Below, piece after piece: positions 34,709 to 43,997 of a stretch of 64,000 nt of DNA. The notes below the pieces were generated by a model that was given only the letters and a program-made list of their open reading frames with translations, ran no database searches and was not told the DNA's origin. The DNA is from VXYL01 sp965208525. Lineage in GTDB: Bacteria; Pseudomonadota; Gammaproteobacteria; Pseudomonadales; Azotimanducaceae. How positions within the stretch are numbered: the stretch's first letter is position 1; each line of letters opens with the position of its first letter. Both the position numbers and the translations under genes were made by a program. The stretch spans positions 2,666,001 through 2,730,000 of the forward strand of contig OZ242340.1 in assembly GCA_965208525.1 (NCBI GenBank), written 5' to 3'.

Positions 34709-37689
34709 CCACTCTCGCTGCCACCACCCTCGCCGGGGACTCGCTCGCGCAGTTTCCTTAGTTCCGCGCTTTCCGTGGGGCCTACCAGCAGCATCGCGTC
34801 TGGTGCGGCCAGCGCCGCACCGTACCGTCGCTCGCCTTCGCGCTCAGCGAACTCGCGCAGCCTCTTGCGCTCGATCCGAGCCAACTCCTCCGGCGCGCAT
34901 CGAGCGAGAGCTAGAGAAAGACCACGCCAAGCCCAATCCTCTCTGGACCAAGAGTTACCAGCAGCCATTTTTGCGTAATCCACCTGTCGAGCCGCCGCTA
35001 CGACGTCACGAGTTAGCGTCTCTGGGATCGGAAGCTGCGGATCTACCAGGAATTCCGCAGCTCGTTCTAAACGCCGGCCTAGCGGCACATCTTGGCGGCG
35101 AAGGGTAGCGTCAACATGCCGTCTCTCAAGCGTATAGAACGAAGTTGCAGGATCGGCAAGATAATCCTCCTCATAGGAGGGTTGACGGTCCATTCCCGGA
35201 TCGATTGCCGATGCACGCTGGGCATCTTCTACGTACCCTGTTCGCCACAGGAGAATCGCCGCGACACGACGCCCCAGCCCAGAGTGCACACCGACTTCCG
35301 GCTCGCGGTTTTCCATCGACGCCGCTCGCTCACGCAACGCACTGGCGGTGGCCTCAGGATCCACCGCATTGAGGATGTTGAGCCATGCGTGCTCTTCCCC
35401 CACGTCCGCAGTGATCGCGAGGTGTACTGCGCCGGCCTCGAACAAGTCGATGGCCTCGACCAGCGGTCGGCCTTGCAGTAGTTGCGCGGCGGCGACCCCC
35501 AGTCCCTCGTCATCCTCGGGGACTATCTCAACTTCTCGCCCAAGCACCGGGTGCCTGCCGTACTCAGCCGTTCCAATTCGCGACTCTAGCCGTCGATGGT
35601 GGTATGTCTGCGCCGAGTCGTCATCATGGCCGTGGTTAGATACCGGCGCCGCGGCTATCCGCCCAAGCCACTCTGCACCTCGCGCAGCAATAGCTCGAGC
35701 AGTTGCGCGGTCAGTCGCGTCCACGGTATGCAACGCGTTGATGGCCCGATAACGGGGTGATGACGCCGCGTGGCCTTCCGTTCGTTCGATTGCTTCTAGT
35801 AGCGGCTCCACGATTTCTGAAGCGAGCGCGGCAAGTTCAAGCAGGTGGCTGTCCGGCAAGTTCTGACATTGCACCCACCAAGTGCACAGGGCGGCCAACG
35901 GGGCAGGGTAGTCCGCTTGCCCCATTGCCAAGGCGATCGAGACCGCGGCCCTCGCGATCTCGGCTTCATTGTCGTGGTGGTTCGTGGGTTCGAAGAAGCC
36001 CTCGAGCGCCTCCCAGGAATCCTGCCATTCACTCCCGCGAAGCTTGTGGACCAGCGCGAGCCCCAAGGCATGGCATACAAAGTCGAGCTCGAACTCGATC
36101 TCGTCGAAGTCCGTTAGCTGCGAGAAGACGCTGTCGATCACGGATGACACGCGACGGTAGACTGCGTCCGGTGTCGTCGCCGCGCCGCCGGTCAACGCCT
36201 CGACCTTGTTTCTAGGTGCCACTGGTGCTCGGTCCCGAAACTCCCGCGCCAGTTCAAGCACGAATCCTCGCCAGTCCGAGGACGAAAACCCGGTCCGCGC
36301 GAACGAGCTATCGCCGTACTCCCAGAAGAGACGATGGACGGTAACGCGCTCTACGCCGCCGAGTCGATCCCGGAGCGCAACTACCATGTCAAACAGTCGC
36401 GGTACGCGTGCCAGGTCGACGACCCCGTCGGGCAAGTCTCCATGGGTTAGTCCGCCAGCCCTCAGCTTCTGATCGAACTCCCCGCCCGGTTCATCACCGT
36501 AAGCCCCTACTTCAACCCGCATTGCCTCCCAAGCCTGCCCCCGGAGGCTGTCCATCCGACCGTCGACAAAGGAGTCGCGGGCAGAAGCGATTACGCGCAC
36601 CCGTGAATGAAACGGCTCGTCCTGCAGCAGATCGAACAGTGCACCCCAACGATCCGACGGTCTCTCATTCAAGCCGTCGAAGAACAACACCAACGCAGGC
36701 CCTTGGTCCGAAGATTGTTCGAGCACCCGCGTGACGCGCCGTTCCCAAAAACGTTGGTCCCGGACAGAGTCGTCCGCCAGATCCCTCAAGCATCGAGCGA
36801 TGAACTCGATCGTCCCTGTCCGACCGGAAATCTCCTTCGGAATCGAAGACGACGGCGCCGCGATCACAATTGGGAGCTGGCCGACTCTGGATTGCAGCCA
36901 GTCCAGGACTGCCCAGGTTTTCCCCGTCCCTTCCCGCCCTGTCACGAAGACGGGCTGGCTCGACGTTCTGCTGCCAGCCAACCACCGATCGAGCGCTAAG
37001 CTCGGCTCACGACGTCTGACGTGGGAGACGTCGCGGTGACCACCAGCCACGTTCTGATGGAACTGTCCTTGCGCCCTATCGGGGTCTGTCCAGATCTCGT
37101 GTATGCGACGGTGGCTCGCTCGTTCCAGCTGCGCATGTCCTGTCGCGTGCAAGGAGGACCGTATCGACGAGAGTACGCTGGGGTAGTCAGGCGCTGAAGC
37201 GATCTCCTTTAGCGAGCCGTTGAAACCCCCACCAACAGCCGCCGAGAAGGCGCCCGGCGCGGAAGCGCACAGCACCGCAAGACGCGGTAGCCGAGCGGGC
37301 AACCAATCGATCGCCAGTGCGTCGATACCGTGCTGGCGAGCGGCACCGGCCATCGCGTCGACCGTCTGCTCCGGAACGTCCCTTGTAGAAACAAGCAACC
37401 ACAACTCAAGGTCTGGATCTCGATCCACTGCCTCGCTGATTTCACCCCGGACATCGCGGTCCCTGAATCGCGTGCCGTCGCCGTACCGCCGTGCCTCATA
37501 GACCAAGTGCGCACCGCTTTCGCCGTGTACGCCGCCATCCCCGCCATGCTGACTACCGGCGCGCGCCGGAATCAAGGTCACATTTAGCATGCTTCCAAGC
37601 AGTTCCGCAGCGAGCTTTTCGAGGTTCCTGGCGCGGCGCCCACGCAGCACTTCCTGAATGCTGGCGGTCGCCTCACTGACTGAATCCAC
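34702..37689 (-). CDS. STAND-type NTPase with degenerate REase-like N-terminal domain
   Basis: The 995-residue protein has three parts. Residues ~15-130 resemble a restriction-endonuclease fold: LEKLAAELLGSML, then GGDGGV with D51, then HLVYEARRY where Q-x-K is replaced by E65-x-R67, then ELWLLVSTRDV. Residues ~225-480 are a P-loop NTPase: Walker A GREGTGKT at 251-258, Walker B LVLFFDGLNE at 333-342, and a sensor-like VIASARDSF. The rest (~500 residues) is helical. This plan (nuclease-like effector, STAND NTPase, helical sensor) matches AVAST/NLR-like anti-phage proteins. GTG 37689 is preceded by AAGGAG; GTG 37704 is the alternative. Assigning defence is inference from architecture and context. 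Confidence 0.78.
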   Translation of the reverse strand: MDSVSEATASIQEVLRGRRARNLEKLAAELLGSMLNVTLIPARAGSQHGGDGGVHGESGAHLVYEARRYGDGTRFRDRDVRGEISEAVDRDPDLELWLLVSTRDVPEQTVDAMAGAARQHGIDALAIDWLPARLPRLAVLCASAPGAFSAAVGGGFNGSLKEIASAPDYPSVLSSIRSSLHATGHAQLERASHRRIHEIWTDPDRAQGQFHQNVAGGHRDVSHVRRREPSLALDRWLAGSRTSSQPVFVTGREGTGKTWAVLDWLQSRVGQLPIVIAAPSSSIPKEISGRTGTIEFIARCLRDLADDSVRDQRFWERRVTRVLEQSSDQGPALVLFFDGLNERPSDRWGALFDLLQDEPFHSRVRVIASARDSFVDGRMDSLRGQAWEAMRVEVGAYGDEPGGEFDQKLRAGGLTHGDLPDGVVDLARVPRLFDMVVALRDRLGGVERVTVHRLFWEYGDSSFARTGFSSSDWRGFVLELAREFRDRAPVAPRNKVEALTGGAATTPDAVYRRVSSVIDSVFSQLTDFDEIEFELDFVCHALGLALVHKLRGSEWQDSWEALEGFFEPTNHHDNEAEIARAAVSIALAMGQADYPAPLAALCTWWVQCQNLPDSHLLELAALASEIVEPLLEAIERTEGHAASSPRYRAINALHTVDATDRATARAIAARGAEWLGRIAAAPVSNHGHDDDSAQTYHHRRLESRIGTAEYGRHPVLGREVEIVPEDDEGLGVAAAQLLQGRPLVEAIDLFEAGAVHLAITADVGEEHAWLNILNAVDPEATASALRERAASMENREPEVGVHSGLGRRVAAILLWRTGYVEDAQRASAIDPGMDRQPSYEEDYLADPATSFYTLERRHVDATLRRQDVPLGRRLERAAEFLVDPQLPIPETLTRDVVAAARQVDYAKMAAGNSWSREDWAWRGLSLALARCAPEELARIERKRLREFAEREGERRYGAALAAPDAMLLVGPTESAELRKLRERVPGEGGGSESGW

Positions 37690-37862
37690 TTTCGTCTCCT
37701 TCACGCGCGCCCTTTGCCGCCGGTCGGACTAGCGGTCGGCCCGGCCCATGCGCGTAACTGCTTGCGGCGCCCGTGTGCACGACCCTCAAGGGCCGGGCCC
37801 TTGCCGGCCGCCCAAATCAATCCCCAGGCGCCGTGAGCCCGTTCCTGAAATACTATTGCACG

Positions 37863-38191
37863 ATGCCTGCCACCGACACCTGCCCGGAACGCGGTCAGCG
37901 CTTCAGCGACCCCTCTACTCGCTGACCACGGGGGAGCCCGTCAGCCCGCACGAATGCGAAGGCAAGATCATCGTGTGCAACTGCGGCGTCCTACTCGCCG
38001 TCGCCGGATTCGACGCCGATGACCGCCACTTCCTCCGCGTTGCCACCGAAGGCGACCTCGAAGCGCAGTCGATCGACGACCGCCGGCGCTTCAAGGTGGC
38101 AAGCCGGGTGATCCCGCAGGCACCGGACGGACTCACGGCGACGCAGCTGCACGCGCTCATCGCCGACGCGTTCGGCGACGCCGGGATATGA
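37863..38191 (+). pseudogene. Frameshifted small zinc-ribbon-like protein
   Basis: An ATG at 37863 opens MPATDTCPERGQRFSDP and then hits a stop, while the -1 frame continues LYSLTTGEPVSPHECEGK, IIVCNCGVLLAVAGFD and more to 38191. Adding one C to the CCCC run at 37910-37913 gives a continuous 109-residue protein with a C-x2-x...H-x-C...C-x-C arrangement typical of zinc ribbons. It is either a recent single-base deletion or a sequence error. The longer upstream frame from 37748 lacks protein character. Function unknown. Confidence 0.45.
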
Positions 38192-38317
38192 AGGACCACG
38201 GCAGCGCACGTTGCCGTCCGGCATCCTGGTGCGCCAGAAAACTGACTCCGCCTCGCGGCGGCCCGCGGAGTCCCCTACACTGAACGACCTTTCCGCCATC
38301 CCATCACTGGAGCCCCC

Positions 38318-38593
38318 TTGGACATCTACGTCGGCAACCTGCCCTACGACGCCACCGAAGACGACCTGCACAGCCACTTCGCCCCTCATGCCGAGGTCGC
38401 CTCCGTGCGCCTGGTCACCGACCGCGACACGGGGAGGCCGCGGGGCTTCGCCTTCGTCACCATCGAGTCCGACAGCGCCGCCCGGGACGCCATCCGCAAC
38501 CTCGACGGCCAGCCGATGGACGGCCGCCCCCTGCGCATCAACGAGGCGCAGGGGCGCCGCCCGGCACGTTCGCTGGGACGGGACCGACGCTGA
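38318..38593 (+). CDS. RRM-domain RNA-binding protein
   Basis: The 91-residue protein is a single RNA recognition motif. RNP2 is DIYVGNLPY and RNP1 is RGFAFVTI, separated as expected, with a short basic tail (RRPARSLGRDRR). Bacterial RRM proteins of this size bind RNA in cold shock and stress, often with little known of targets. A TTG start at 38318 follows TGGAG by five bases. It is monocistronic and marks the return to ordinary chromosome after the accessory region. Confidence 0.9.
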   Translation: MDIYVGNLPYDATEDDLHSHFAPHAEVASVRLVTDRDTGRPRGFAFVTIESDSAARDAIRNLDGQPMDGRPLRINEAQGRRPARSLGRDRR

Positions 38594-38930
38594 CTCCCTA
38601 CCGAACCAGGTTCCCACCGTCCAGCAACGCCCGCGCTAGCACAGTCATGGCGGGAGCCCGAGAGCCGGTCCATGGCTTCAGACCACCAGACGCCTGCGTC
38701 CCTGGCCTGCGACCCGTCCAAAGAAGAGTGGGGCTACCTCAATCCCTGGAGGGTCCTGCTCCAATGAGGTCTGGATGGCGATCCCAACCGCTCTGCCACG
38801 CGCTGCCCTCCCGCCACAGAACCACTAACTCTGTCAGTAACCCGCCGTGGACACATGCGATGAACTGTAGTTAAATCAGAGCGTTGAATGCAGTTCGCCT
38901 CGGACAAGCCCGTCCCCTACGCACAGCCGC
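38594..38930. other. Intergenic region between the RRM gene and the BCCT transporter gene
   Basis: This 337-base gap holds one short open frame at 38672-38767 (31 codons, containing KEEWGYLNPWRVLLQ) without a ribosome site; it is more likely a remnant than a gene. No tRNA, repeat or strong terminator was recognised. Confidence 0.35.
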
Positions 38931-40433
38931 CTAGCGCGCCTTGCGGGCTTCGTCGGCGAGTACGCGCCAGACCGCGACGCAGATGGCGAGGAGGACCGCG
39001 GCGAAGGGCAGGCCGCTGGCCAAAGATGCTGTTTGCAGCGCGGCGAGGCCCCCGCCGGCCAGCAACACGGCGGCGATGACTCCGAGGGTGACGGCCCAGA
39101 GGATTCGCTGCGCCGCCGGGGTGCCTTCCCGTCCCCCGGAGGCCACGAAATCGAGCACCAATGCACCCGAGTCGGCCGACGTCACGAAGAAGGTGACCAC
39201 GATGATGACGGCGGCGAGGCTGGTCAGCGTTGCGAGCGGCAGCTTTTCGAGCAGGAAGAACGTCGCCTCCGGCACGCTTTCGCTGGCGGCGGCCGCGAGG
39301 CCCGCTTCGCCGAACATCTCGAAATGCAGGGCGGTGTTGCCGAAGATTGTGAACCAGAGGAACGTCAGCAGGGTGGGGGCCAGGAGCACGCCCAGCACGA
39401 ACTCCCGCACGGTGCGGCCGCGCGAGATGCGGGCGATGAACATGCCCACGAACGGAGCCCAGGAAATCCACCACGCGTAGTAGAAAACGGTCCAGTTGTT
39501 CTGCCAATCGCCGCCCGTCCATGTTTCGTTCCAGGTGGCGAGTCGAGGAAGATGCTGCAGGTAGTGGCCCGTGTTCTCCACGAAGCCGTTGAGAATGAAG
39601 AGGGTCGGCCCCCCGAAGAGCACGAAAAGCCCGAGAATGGCCGCCAGCGACATGTTGAGCTCCGACAGCCGCTTGATGCCGGCGCTGAGGCCGAGAGCCA
39701 CCGACACCAACGCAATCGCTGTGATGACGCCCACCAGCACAAGCTGCACGCCGAGGGAGTTGTCGAGGCCAAAAAGGCGTGCCAAGCCCGCGTTCACTTG
39801 CGTGGCGCCAAGACCAAGGGAAGTGGCGATGCCGAACACGGTGGCCACGATCGCCAGCACGTCGATGGCATGGCGCAGGGCGTGGCTGCGTCTCGGGAGG
39901 ATCGGCGCCAGCACGGCACCGACAGTGAGCGGCAGCCCTCGGTTGAAGGCCACCAGCGCAAGGCCGAGGCCAATGACCCCGTAGATGGCCCATGCGTGCA
40001 GTCCCCAGTGCAGAAAGGTGAATCCCATCGCGTCACGTGCCGCCGTGGTGGCGTCCATGGCTCCGCCACCTGGCGGCGCTTGGTAATGCAGAAGGGGTTC
40101 GGCCACCGCGTAGAACAGCAGGCCTATGCCCATGCCGGCGCTGAACAGCATGGCGAACCACTCCCAACGCGAGAACTCGGGCCTCGCATCAGCACCGCCG
40201 AGCCGCACCGAACCGCCGCGCCCGAAGGCTGCTGCCAGCGCGAACAGCAGCAGTGCGTTGGCCGTAAACACGTAGAACCAGCCGAAAGACGAGGCGATGG
40301 CCGTCTGCAAAGACTCGAACGCCGCATTGGCGCGATCGAGATTGGCGAGGGTGGCCACGGCAAAGACGAGGATGATCAGTACGGCAGGAACGAACACCGG
40401 AGCATTCACGCGATACTTGCCGGGCTCGAACAT
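38931..40433 (-). CDS. BCCT-family transporter (betaine/choline/carnitine)
   Basis: The 500-residue inner-membrane transporter has about 12 membrane helices and the family signatures: MGIGLLFYAVAEPLLHY (the glycine-rich helix of BCCT proteins), FLHWGLHAWAIYGVIGL and the aromatic-box segment YYAWWISWAPFVGMFIARISRGRTVREF. It would import a quaternary ammonium osmolyte with sodium or protons. The ATG at 40433 has AGGAGAG upstream; the longer open frame includes the R2 repeat and is rejected. It fits a saline habitat. Confidence 0.92.
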   Translation of the reverse strand: MFEPGKYRVNAPVFVPAVLIILVFAVATLANLDRANAAFESLQTAIASSFGWFYVFTANALLLFALAAAFGRGGSVRLGGADARPEFSRWEWFAMLFSAGMGIGLLFYAVAEPLLHYQAPPGGGAMDATTAARDAMGFTFLHWGLHAWAIYGVIGLGLALVAFNRGLPLTVGAVLAPILPRRSHALRHAIDVLAIVATVFGIATSLGLGATQVNAGLARLFGLDNSLGVQLVLVGVITAIALVSVALGLSAGIKRLSELNMSLAAILGLFVLFGGPTLFILNGFVENTGHYLQHLPRLATWNETWTGGDWQNNWTVFYYAWWISWAPFVGMFIARISRGRTVREFVLGVLLAPTLLTFLWFTIFGNTALHFEMFGEAGLAAAASESVPEATFFLLEKLPLATLTSLAAVIIVVTFFVTSADSGALVLDFVASGGREGTPAAQRILWAVTLGVIAAVLLAGGGLAALQTASLASGLPFAAVLLAICVAVWRVLADEARKAR

Positions 40434-40481
40434 GCTTCTCTCCTCTCTAGCCGAAGTGGTGAGCGAGCGGGGACCCGGGCC

Positions 40482-40526
40482 AGCAGTTGCGAAGCAACTG
40501 CCGACGCGCCCGCCAGGGCGCGCAGG
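40482..40526. repeat. Palindromic repeat R2
   Basis: CAGTTGCGAAGCAACTG then CGACGCGCCCGCCAGGGCGCG lies in the divergent gap between the BCCT gene and htpG, close to where promoters are expected. It matches the other R2 copies. Confidence 0.75.
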
Positions 40527-40652
40527 CAACCTAGGCCATTGTGACCTTACAGGACGGCGAAGCAACCGCGGTGCAGGGTTTTGCTGGCCCTTGAATCCGG
40601 GCCTTTGTGCCCCCACTTGCCGAGGCTGGGTTAGCCAGTGGGCCGTGAAGCC

Positions 40653-42533
40653 ATGACCGACGCCAGCGCAGCCGAAACCCTCGGCTTTCAGACCGAGGCG
40701 AAAAAGCTCCTGCAACTGATGATCAACTCCCTGTATTCGAACCGGGAGATCTTCCTCAGGGAACTGATTTCCAACGCCTCGGACGCCATCGACAAGCTGC
40801 GCTTCGAGGCACTTGCCGACGATGCCTTGCTGGCGGACGACCCGGATTTCGGCATTCGCATTGAGTTCGACAAGGATGCCAAGACCCTATCGGTGCGCGA
40901 CAACGGCATCGGCATGACGCGCGAGGAGGTGGTGGCCAATCTCGGCACCATCGCCAAGTCTGGCACGGCCGAATTCCTGGAGCGCCTGACCGGGGATCAG
41001 AAGGGTGACGCGACGCTCATCGGCCAGTTCGGTGTCGGTTTCTACAGTGCCTTCATCGTTGCCAAGGAAGTGGAGGTGCTCACCCGGCGGGCGGGCCAAG
41101 AAGCCGGCGTGCGCTGGTCTTCGCAAGGGGAGGACAGCTTCACGGTCGAGGATGCCGAGGGCCTCGCGCGCGGCACGAAGGTGACGCTTGCGCTCAAGGA
41201 CGACGCGGAGGAGTTCGCCGACGGCTTTCGCCTGCGCTCCATCGTCCGGCAATACTCCGACCACATCGGCGTGCCGGTCGAGATGCCGAAGGAGGGCGAC
41301 GACGAGGAAGGCGAACCGGAGTTCGAGAGCGTCAACTCCGCCAAGGCTTTGTGGACCCGTTCCCGCAGCGAGATCGACGACGACGAATACCGCGAGTTCT
41401 ATCGCCATGTTTCGCATGACTTCGAGGATCCGCTGGTCTGGAGCCACAACCGGGTTGAGGGGAAGCTCGAGTACACGAGCCTGGTGTACGTGCCGAAGCG
41501 CGCGCCCTACGACCTGTGGAATCGGGAGGCGCCGCGTGGCGTGAAGCTCTACGTCCAGCGCGTGTTCATCATGGACGAGGCCGACGAGTTCCTGCCCTTG
41601 TACCTGCGCTTCGTGCGCGGCGTGGTGGATTGCAGCGACCTGCCGCTCAACATATCGCGCGAAATCCTGCAGAAGGACGAGCGCACCCGCACCATTCGCA
41701 ATGCCCTGACGCGGCGCGTGCTCGACACCTTGGGCAAGCTCGAAGCCGAGCAATACGGCGAGTTCTGGGACGAGTTCGGCCAGGTACTGAAGGAGGGCGT
41801 CGCAGAGGACTTCGCCAACAAGGAGGCGCTCTTGAAGCTCTTGCGCTTCGCCTCCACTCACGACGAGGAGGCGAGCCAGCGCATTGCCCTCGCCGACTAT
41901 GTGGGGCGCATGGGCGAGGGGCAGGATCGCATCTACTACCTGATTGCGGAGTCCGACAGCGCGGCGCGACAAAGCCCGCATCTGGAGGTGTTCCGGGCCC
42001 GGGGCATCGAAGTGCTGCTGCTGACCGACCGGATCGACGAGTGGTTCATGTCGTTTGCCGGGGAATTCGACGGCAAGGAGTTCCAGGACGTGACCCGCGG
42101 CGAACTCGATCTCGACAAGGCAGAGGAAGCGGCGGAGAAGGGCGACGAGGAAGAGTCGAAGGACGGGGAAGATGATCCTCTCGTCACCCGCATCAAGGAG
42201 GCGCTGGGGGAGCGGGTGAACGAAGTGCGCCGTTCCAGGCGCCTCACCGACTCGCCGGCCTGTCTCGTGCTCGGCGAACACGACATGGGCCTGCAGATGC
42301 GCCGCATCATGGAGGCCGCCGGCCAGTCCGCCCCGGAAAGCAAGCCGGATTTCGAGATCAACGCCGATCATCCCTTGATCCTCCGCCTCGACGCAGAGCC
42401 GGACGAAGACCGCTTCGGCGACCTCGTGTCGATCCTGTTCGACCAAGCGGCCTTGGCGGAGGGCAACGGCATCGAGCAACCGGGCGCCTACGTGCGGCGA
42501 ATCAACGACCTGTTGGTGGAACTGCTCGGCTAG
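40653..42533 (+). CDS. htpG: Chaperone HtpG (bacterial Hsp90)
   Basis: The 626-residue ATP-dependent chaperone has the GHKL ATPase motifs: REIFLRELISNASDAIDKLR, VRDNGIGMTREEV, GQFGVGFYSAFIVA and GTKVTL. The middle domain carries LPLNISREILQ and the C-terminal dimerisation domain ends NDLLVELLG. ATG 40653 is chosen; GTG 40638 would add five residues. Length is normal for the family. Expression is normally heat-inducible, but no promoter consensus is readable. Confidence 0.96.
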   Translation: MTDASAAETLGFQTEAKKLLQLMINSLYSNREIFLRELISNASDAIDKLRFEALADDALLADDPDFGIRIEFDKDAKTLSVRDNGIGMTREEVVANLGTIAKSGTAEFLERLTGDQKGDATLIGQFGVGFYSAFIVAKEVEVLTRRAGQEAGVRWSSQGEDSFTVEDAEGLARGTKVTLALKDDAEEFADGFRLRSIVRQYSDHIGVPVEMPKEGDDEEGEPEFESVNSAKALWTRSRSEIDDDEYREFYRHVSHDFEDPLVWSHNRVEGKLEYTSLVYVPKRAPYDLWNREAPRGVKLYVQRVFIMDEADEFLPLYLRFVRGVVDCSDLPLNISREILQKDERTRTIRNALTRRVLDTLGKLEAEQYGEFWDEFGQVLKEGVAEDFANKEALLKLLRFASTHDEEASQRIALADYVGRMGEGQDRIYYLIAESDSAARQSPHLEVFRARGIEVLLLTDRIDEWFMSFAGEFDGKEFQDVTRGELDLDKAEEAAEKGDEEESKDGEDDPLVTRIKEALGERVNEVRRSRRLTDSPACLVLGEHDMGLQMRRIMEAAGQSAPESKPDFEINADHPLILRLDAEPDEDRFGDLVSILFDQAALAEGNGIEQPGAYVRRINDLLVELLG

Positions 42534-42595
42534 GAGGCTGTCGGACTTGCCACGGGTCCTAAGGAAGGGGGCACCAACGAGCTTCGAGGCTGGCC

Positions 42596-42848
42596 CTTGT
42601 TGGCGTTGTCTGGGACGCTTGTTTGCGGTTGCGTTGGCCGGCTCCGCTGCGTGCGCGCCTTCGGCACGCTTGGAGGGCGGGACGCCCTCCGTCCCGCGAG
42701 GCCCTCGCGTGGCAGGGGCTGGTTGGCTGGCGTTGTTCGGGGCTGGCGCCTTGTTGGCATTGTCTGGGACGTAGGCTGCGGTGGCCTTGGCCGGCTCCGC
42801 TGCGTGCGTGCCTTCGGCATGCTTGGGGAGCGGGACGCCCTCCGTCCG
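42596..42848. repeat. Two direct copies of repeat R1
   Basis: Two modules in the same orientation (42599-42690 and 42754-42843) share TTGGCRTTGTCTGGGACG, GGCCGGCTCCGCTGCGTGCG, CCTTCGGCAYGCTTGG and the terminal GGGACGCCCTCCGTCC. Each is followed by a CCCTCGCRTGGCAGGGG tail. They fill most of the 447-base gap between htpG and gpsA and match 277-370 closely. GAGGCTGTCGGACTTG just after the htpG stop also recurs near 57478. Confidence 0.8.
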
Positions 42849-42980
42849 GAAGGGCCCTCGCATGGCAGGGGGCTGCGGAGGTGCCCGGCCGTCTGCCGCA
42901 AGCCGTGCCGATTTCGCGTGGAACCGGCGCCGCCCGTCGCCTATGCTTCCTGTGGCGTTTGTTCTGTGTAAGGCCTTCGC

Positions 42981-43997
42981 TTGAACGTTGCCATTGTCGG
43001 CGCCGGCAATTTCGGCACTGCCGTTGCGAGCCTCGTGGCCCGCAACGGCCACGCCGTGGATCTTTGGATGCGCGACGAGCAGCAGCTTGCGCAGATCCTC
43101 GAGCATCGGGAAAACCGGCGCTACCTCAAGGGACATCGCTTGCCGGACAACATCCGCCCCACCACCGGCATCGAGGTTGCAGGCAGGGCCGAAGTGGTCT
43201 TCGTCACCGTGCCGAGCGCGTCCTTCCGCGAGGTCACGCGCGAACTCGTGCCGGTGGTGCCGGCCGGGACCCAGGTAGTGAGTGCCACCAAGGGGATCGA
43301 GGAGGATGGCTTTCGCCTGATGAGCCAGATTCTCGAAGAGTTGCTGCCGTCGGCGAAGGTGGGCGCGATCAGCGGGCCGAACCTGGCCGAGGAGATGGCC
43401 GACGGCCGTTACACCGGCACGGTCGTGGCGAGTCGGCATCCGACGCTGCGCCGCAGCGTCCAGGACGTGCTGACTCACGCCACCTTCCGCGTGTACACCA
43501 GCGAGGATGTCTATGGCGTCGAACTCGGCGGCGCGCTGAAGAACATCTACGCGATCATCGCTGGCCTTGCCACGGCCCTGCAGGTGGGGCAGAACACGCT
43601 AGCCATGCTCATCACCCGAAGTCTCGCCGAGATGAGTCGCTTCGCGGTGGCGCTCGGTGCCAATCCCTACACTTTCCTGGGGCTTGCTGGCGTCGGCGAT
43701 CTCTTCGTCACGTGCACGTCGCCGCTGTCGCGCAACTTTCGCCTCGGCACCAGGCTCGCGGCGGGGCTTACGCTTGCCCAGGCAATGGACGATCTCGGCA
43801 AGCTGGCCGAGGGTGTCAATACCGTGCGGGTGGTGCGAGGCAAGAGCCGGGAGGTGGGGGTTTACATGCCGCTTGTGGACGCGCTCTTTCGGTTGCTCTA
43901 CGAGCAGGTCGAACTCGGCGCGGTCATCCACGAACTGATGACGAGCGAGCAGCGCGTGGATGTGGACTTCGCCCTGCCAGCCGAGTGGACGGCTTGA
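42981..43997 (+). CDS. gpsA: NAD(P)-dependent glycerol-3-phosphate dehydrogenase
   Basis: The 338-residue enzyme reduces dihydroxyacetone phosphate to sn-glycerol-3-phosphate for phospholipid synthesis. The Rossmann motif GAGNFGTA is at 7-14; SATKGIEEDG, ISGPNLAEEMADG, the catalytic-lysine segment GVELGGALKNIYAI, and GLAGVGDLFVTCTSPLSRN are all canonical. It uses a TTG start at 42981. Its stop overlaps the TTG of the next gene as TTGA. Confidence 0.95.
   Translation: MNVAIVGAGNFGTAVASLVARNGHAVDLWMRDEQQLAQILEHRENRRYLKGHRLPDNIRPTTGIEVAGRAEVVFVTVPSASFREVTRELVPVVPAGTQVVSATKGIEEDGFRLMSQILEELLPSAKVGAISGPNLAEEMADGRYTGTVVASRHPTLRRSVQDVLTHATFRVYTSEDVYGVELGGALKNIYAIIAGLATALQVGQNTLAMLITRSLAEMSRFAVALGANPYTFLGLAGVGDLFVTCTSPLSRNFRLGTRLAAGLTLAQAMDDLGKLAEGVNTVRVVRGKSREVGVYMPLVDALFRLLYEQVELGAVIHELMTSEQRVDVDFALPAEWTA

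Noticed and set aside
38672..38767. 31-codon ORF before the BCCT gene
   Set aside because: No ribosome site and no recognisable family; kept only as a note in the intergenic entry.
42547..42984. Short ORFs between htpG and gpsA encoding similar peptides
   Set aside because: The peptide similarity comes from the two R1 DNA repeats; the same peptides appear in several frames and at 0.3 kb.
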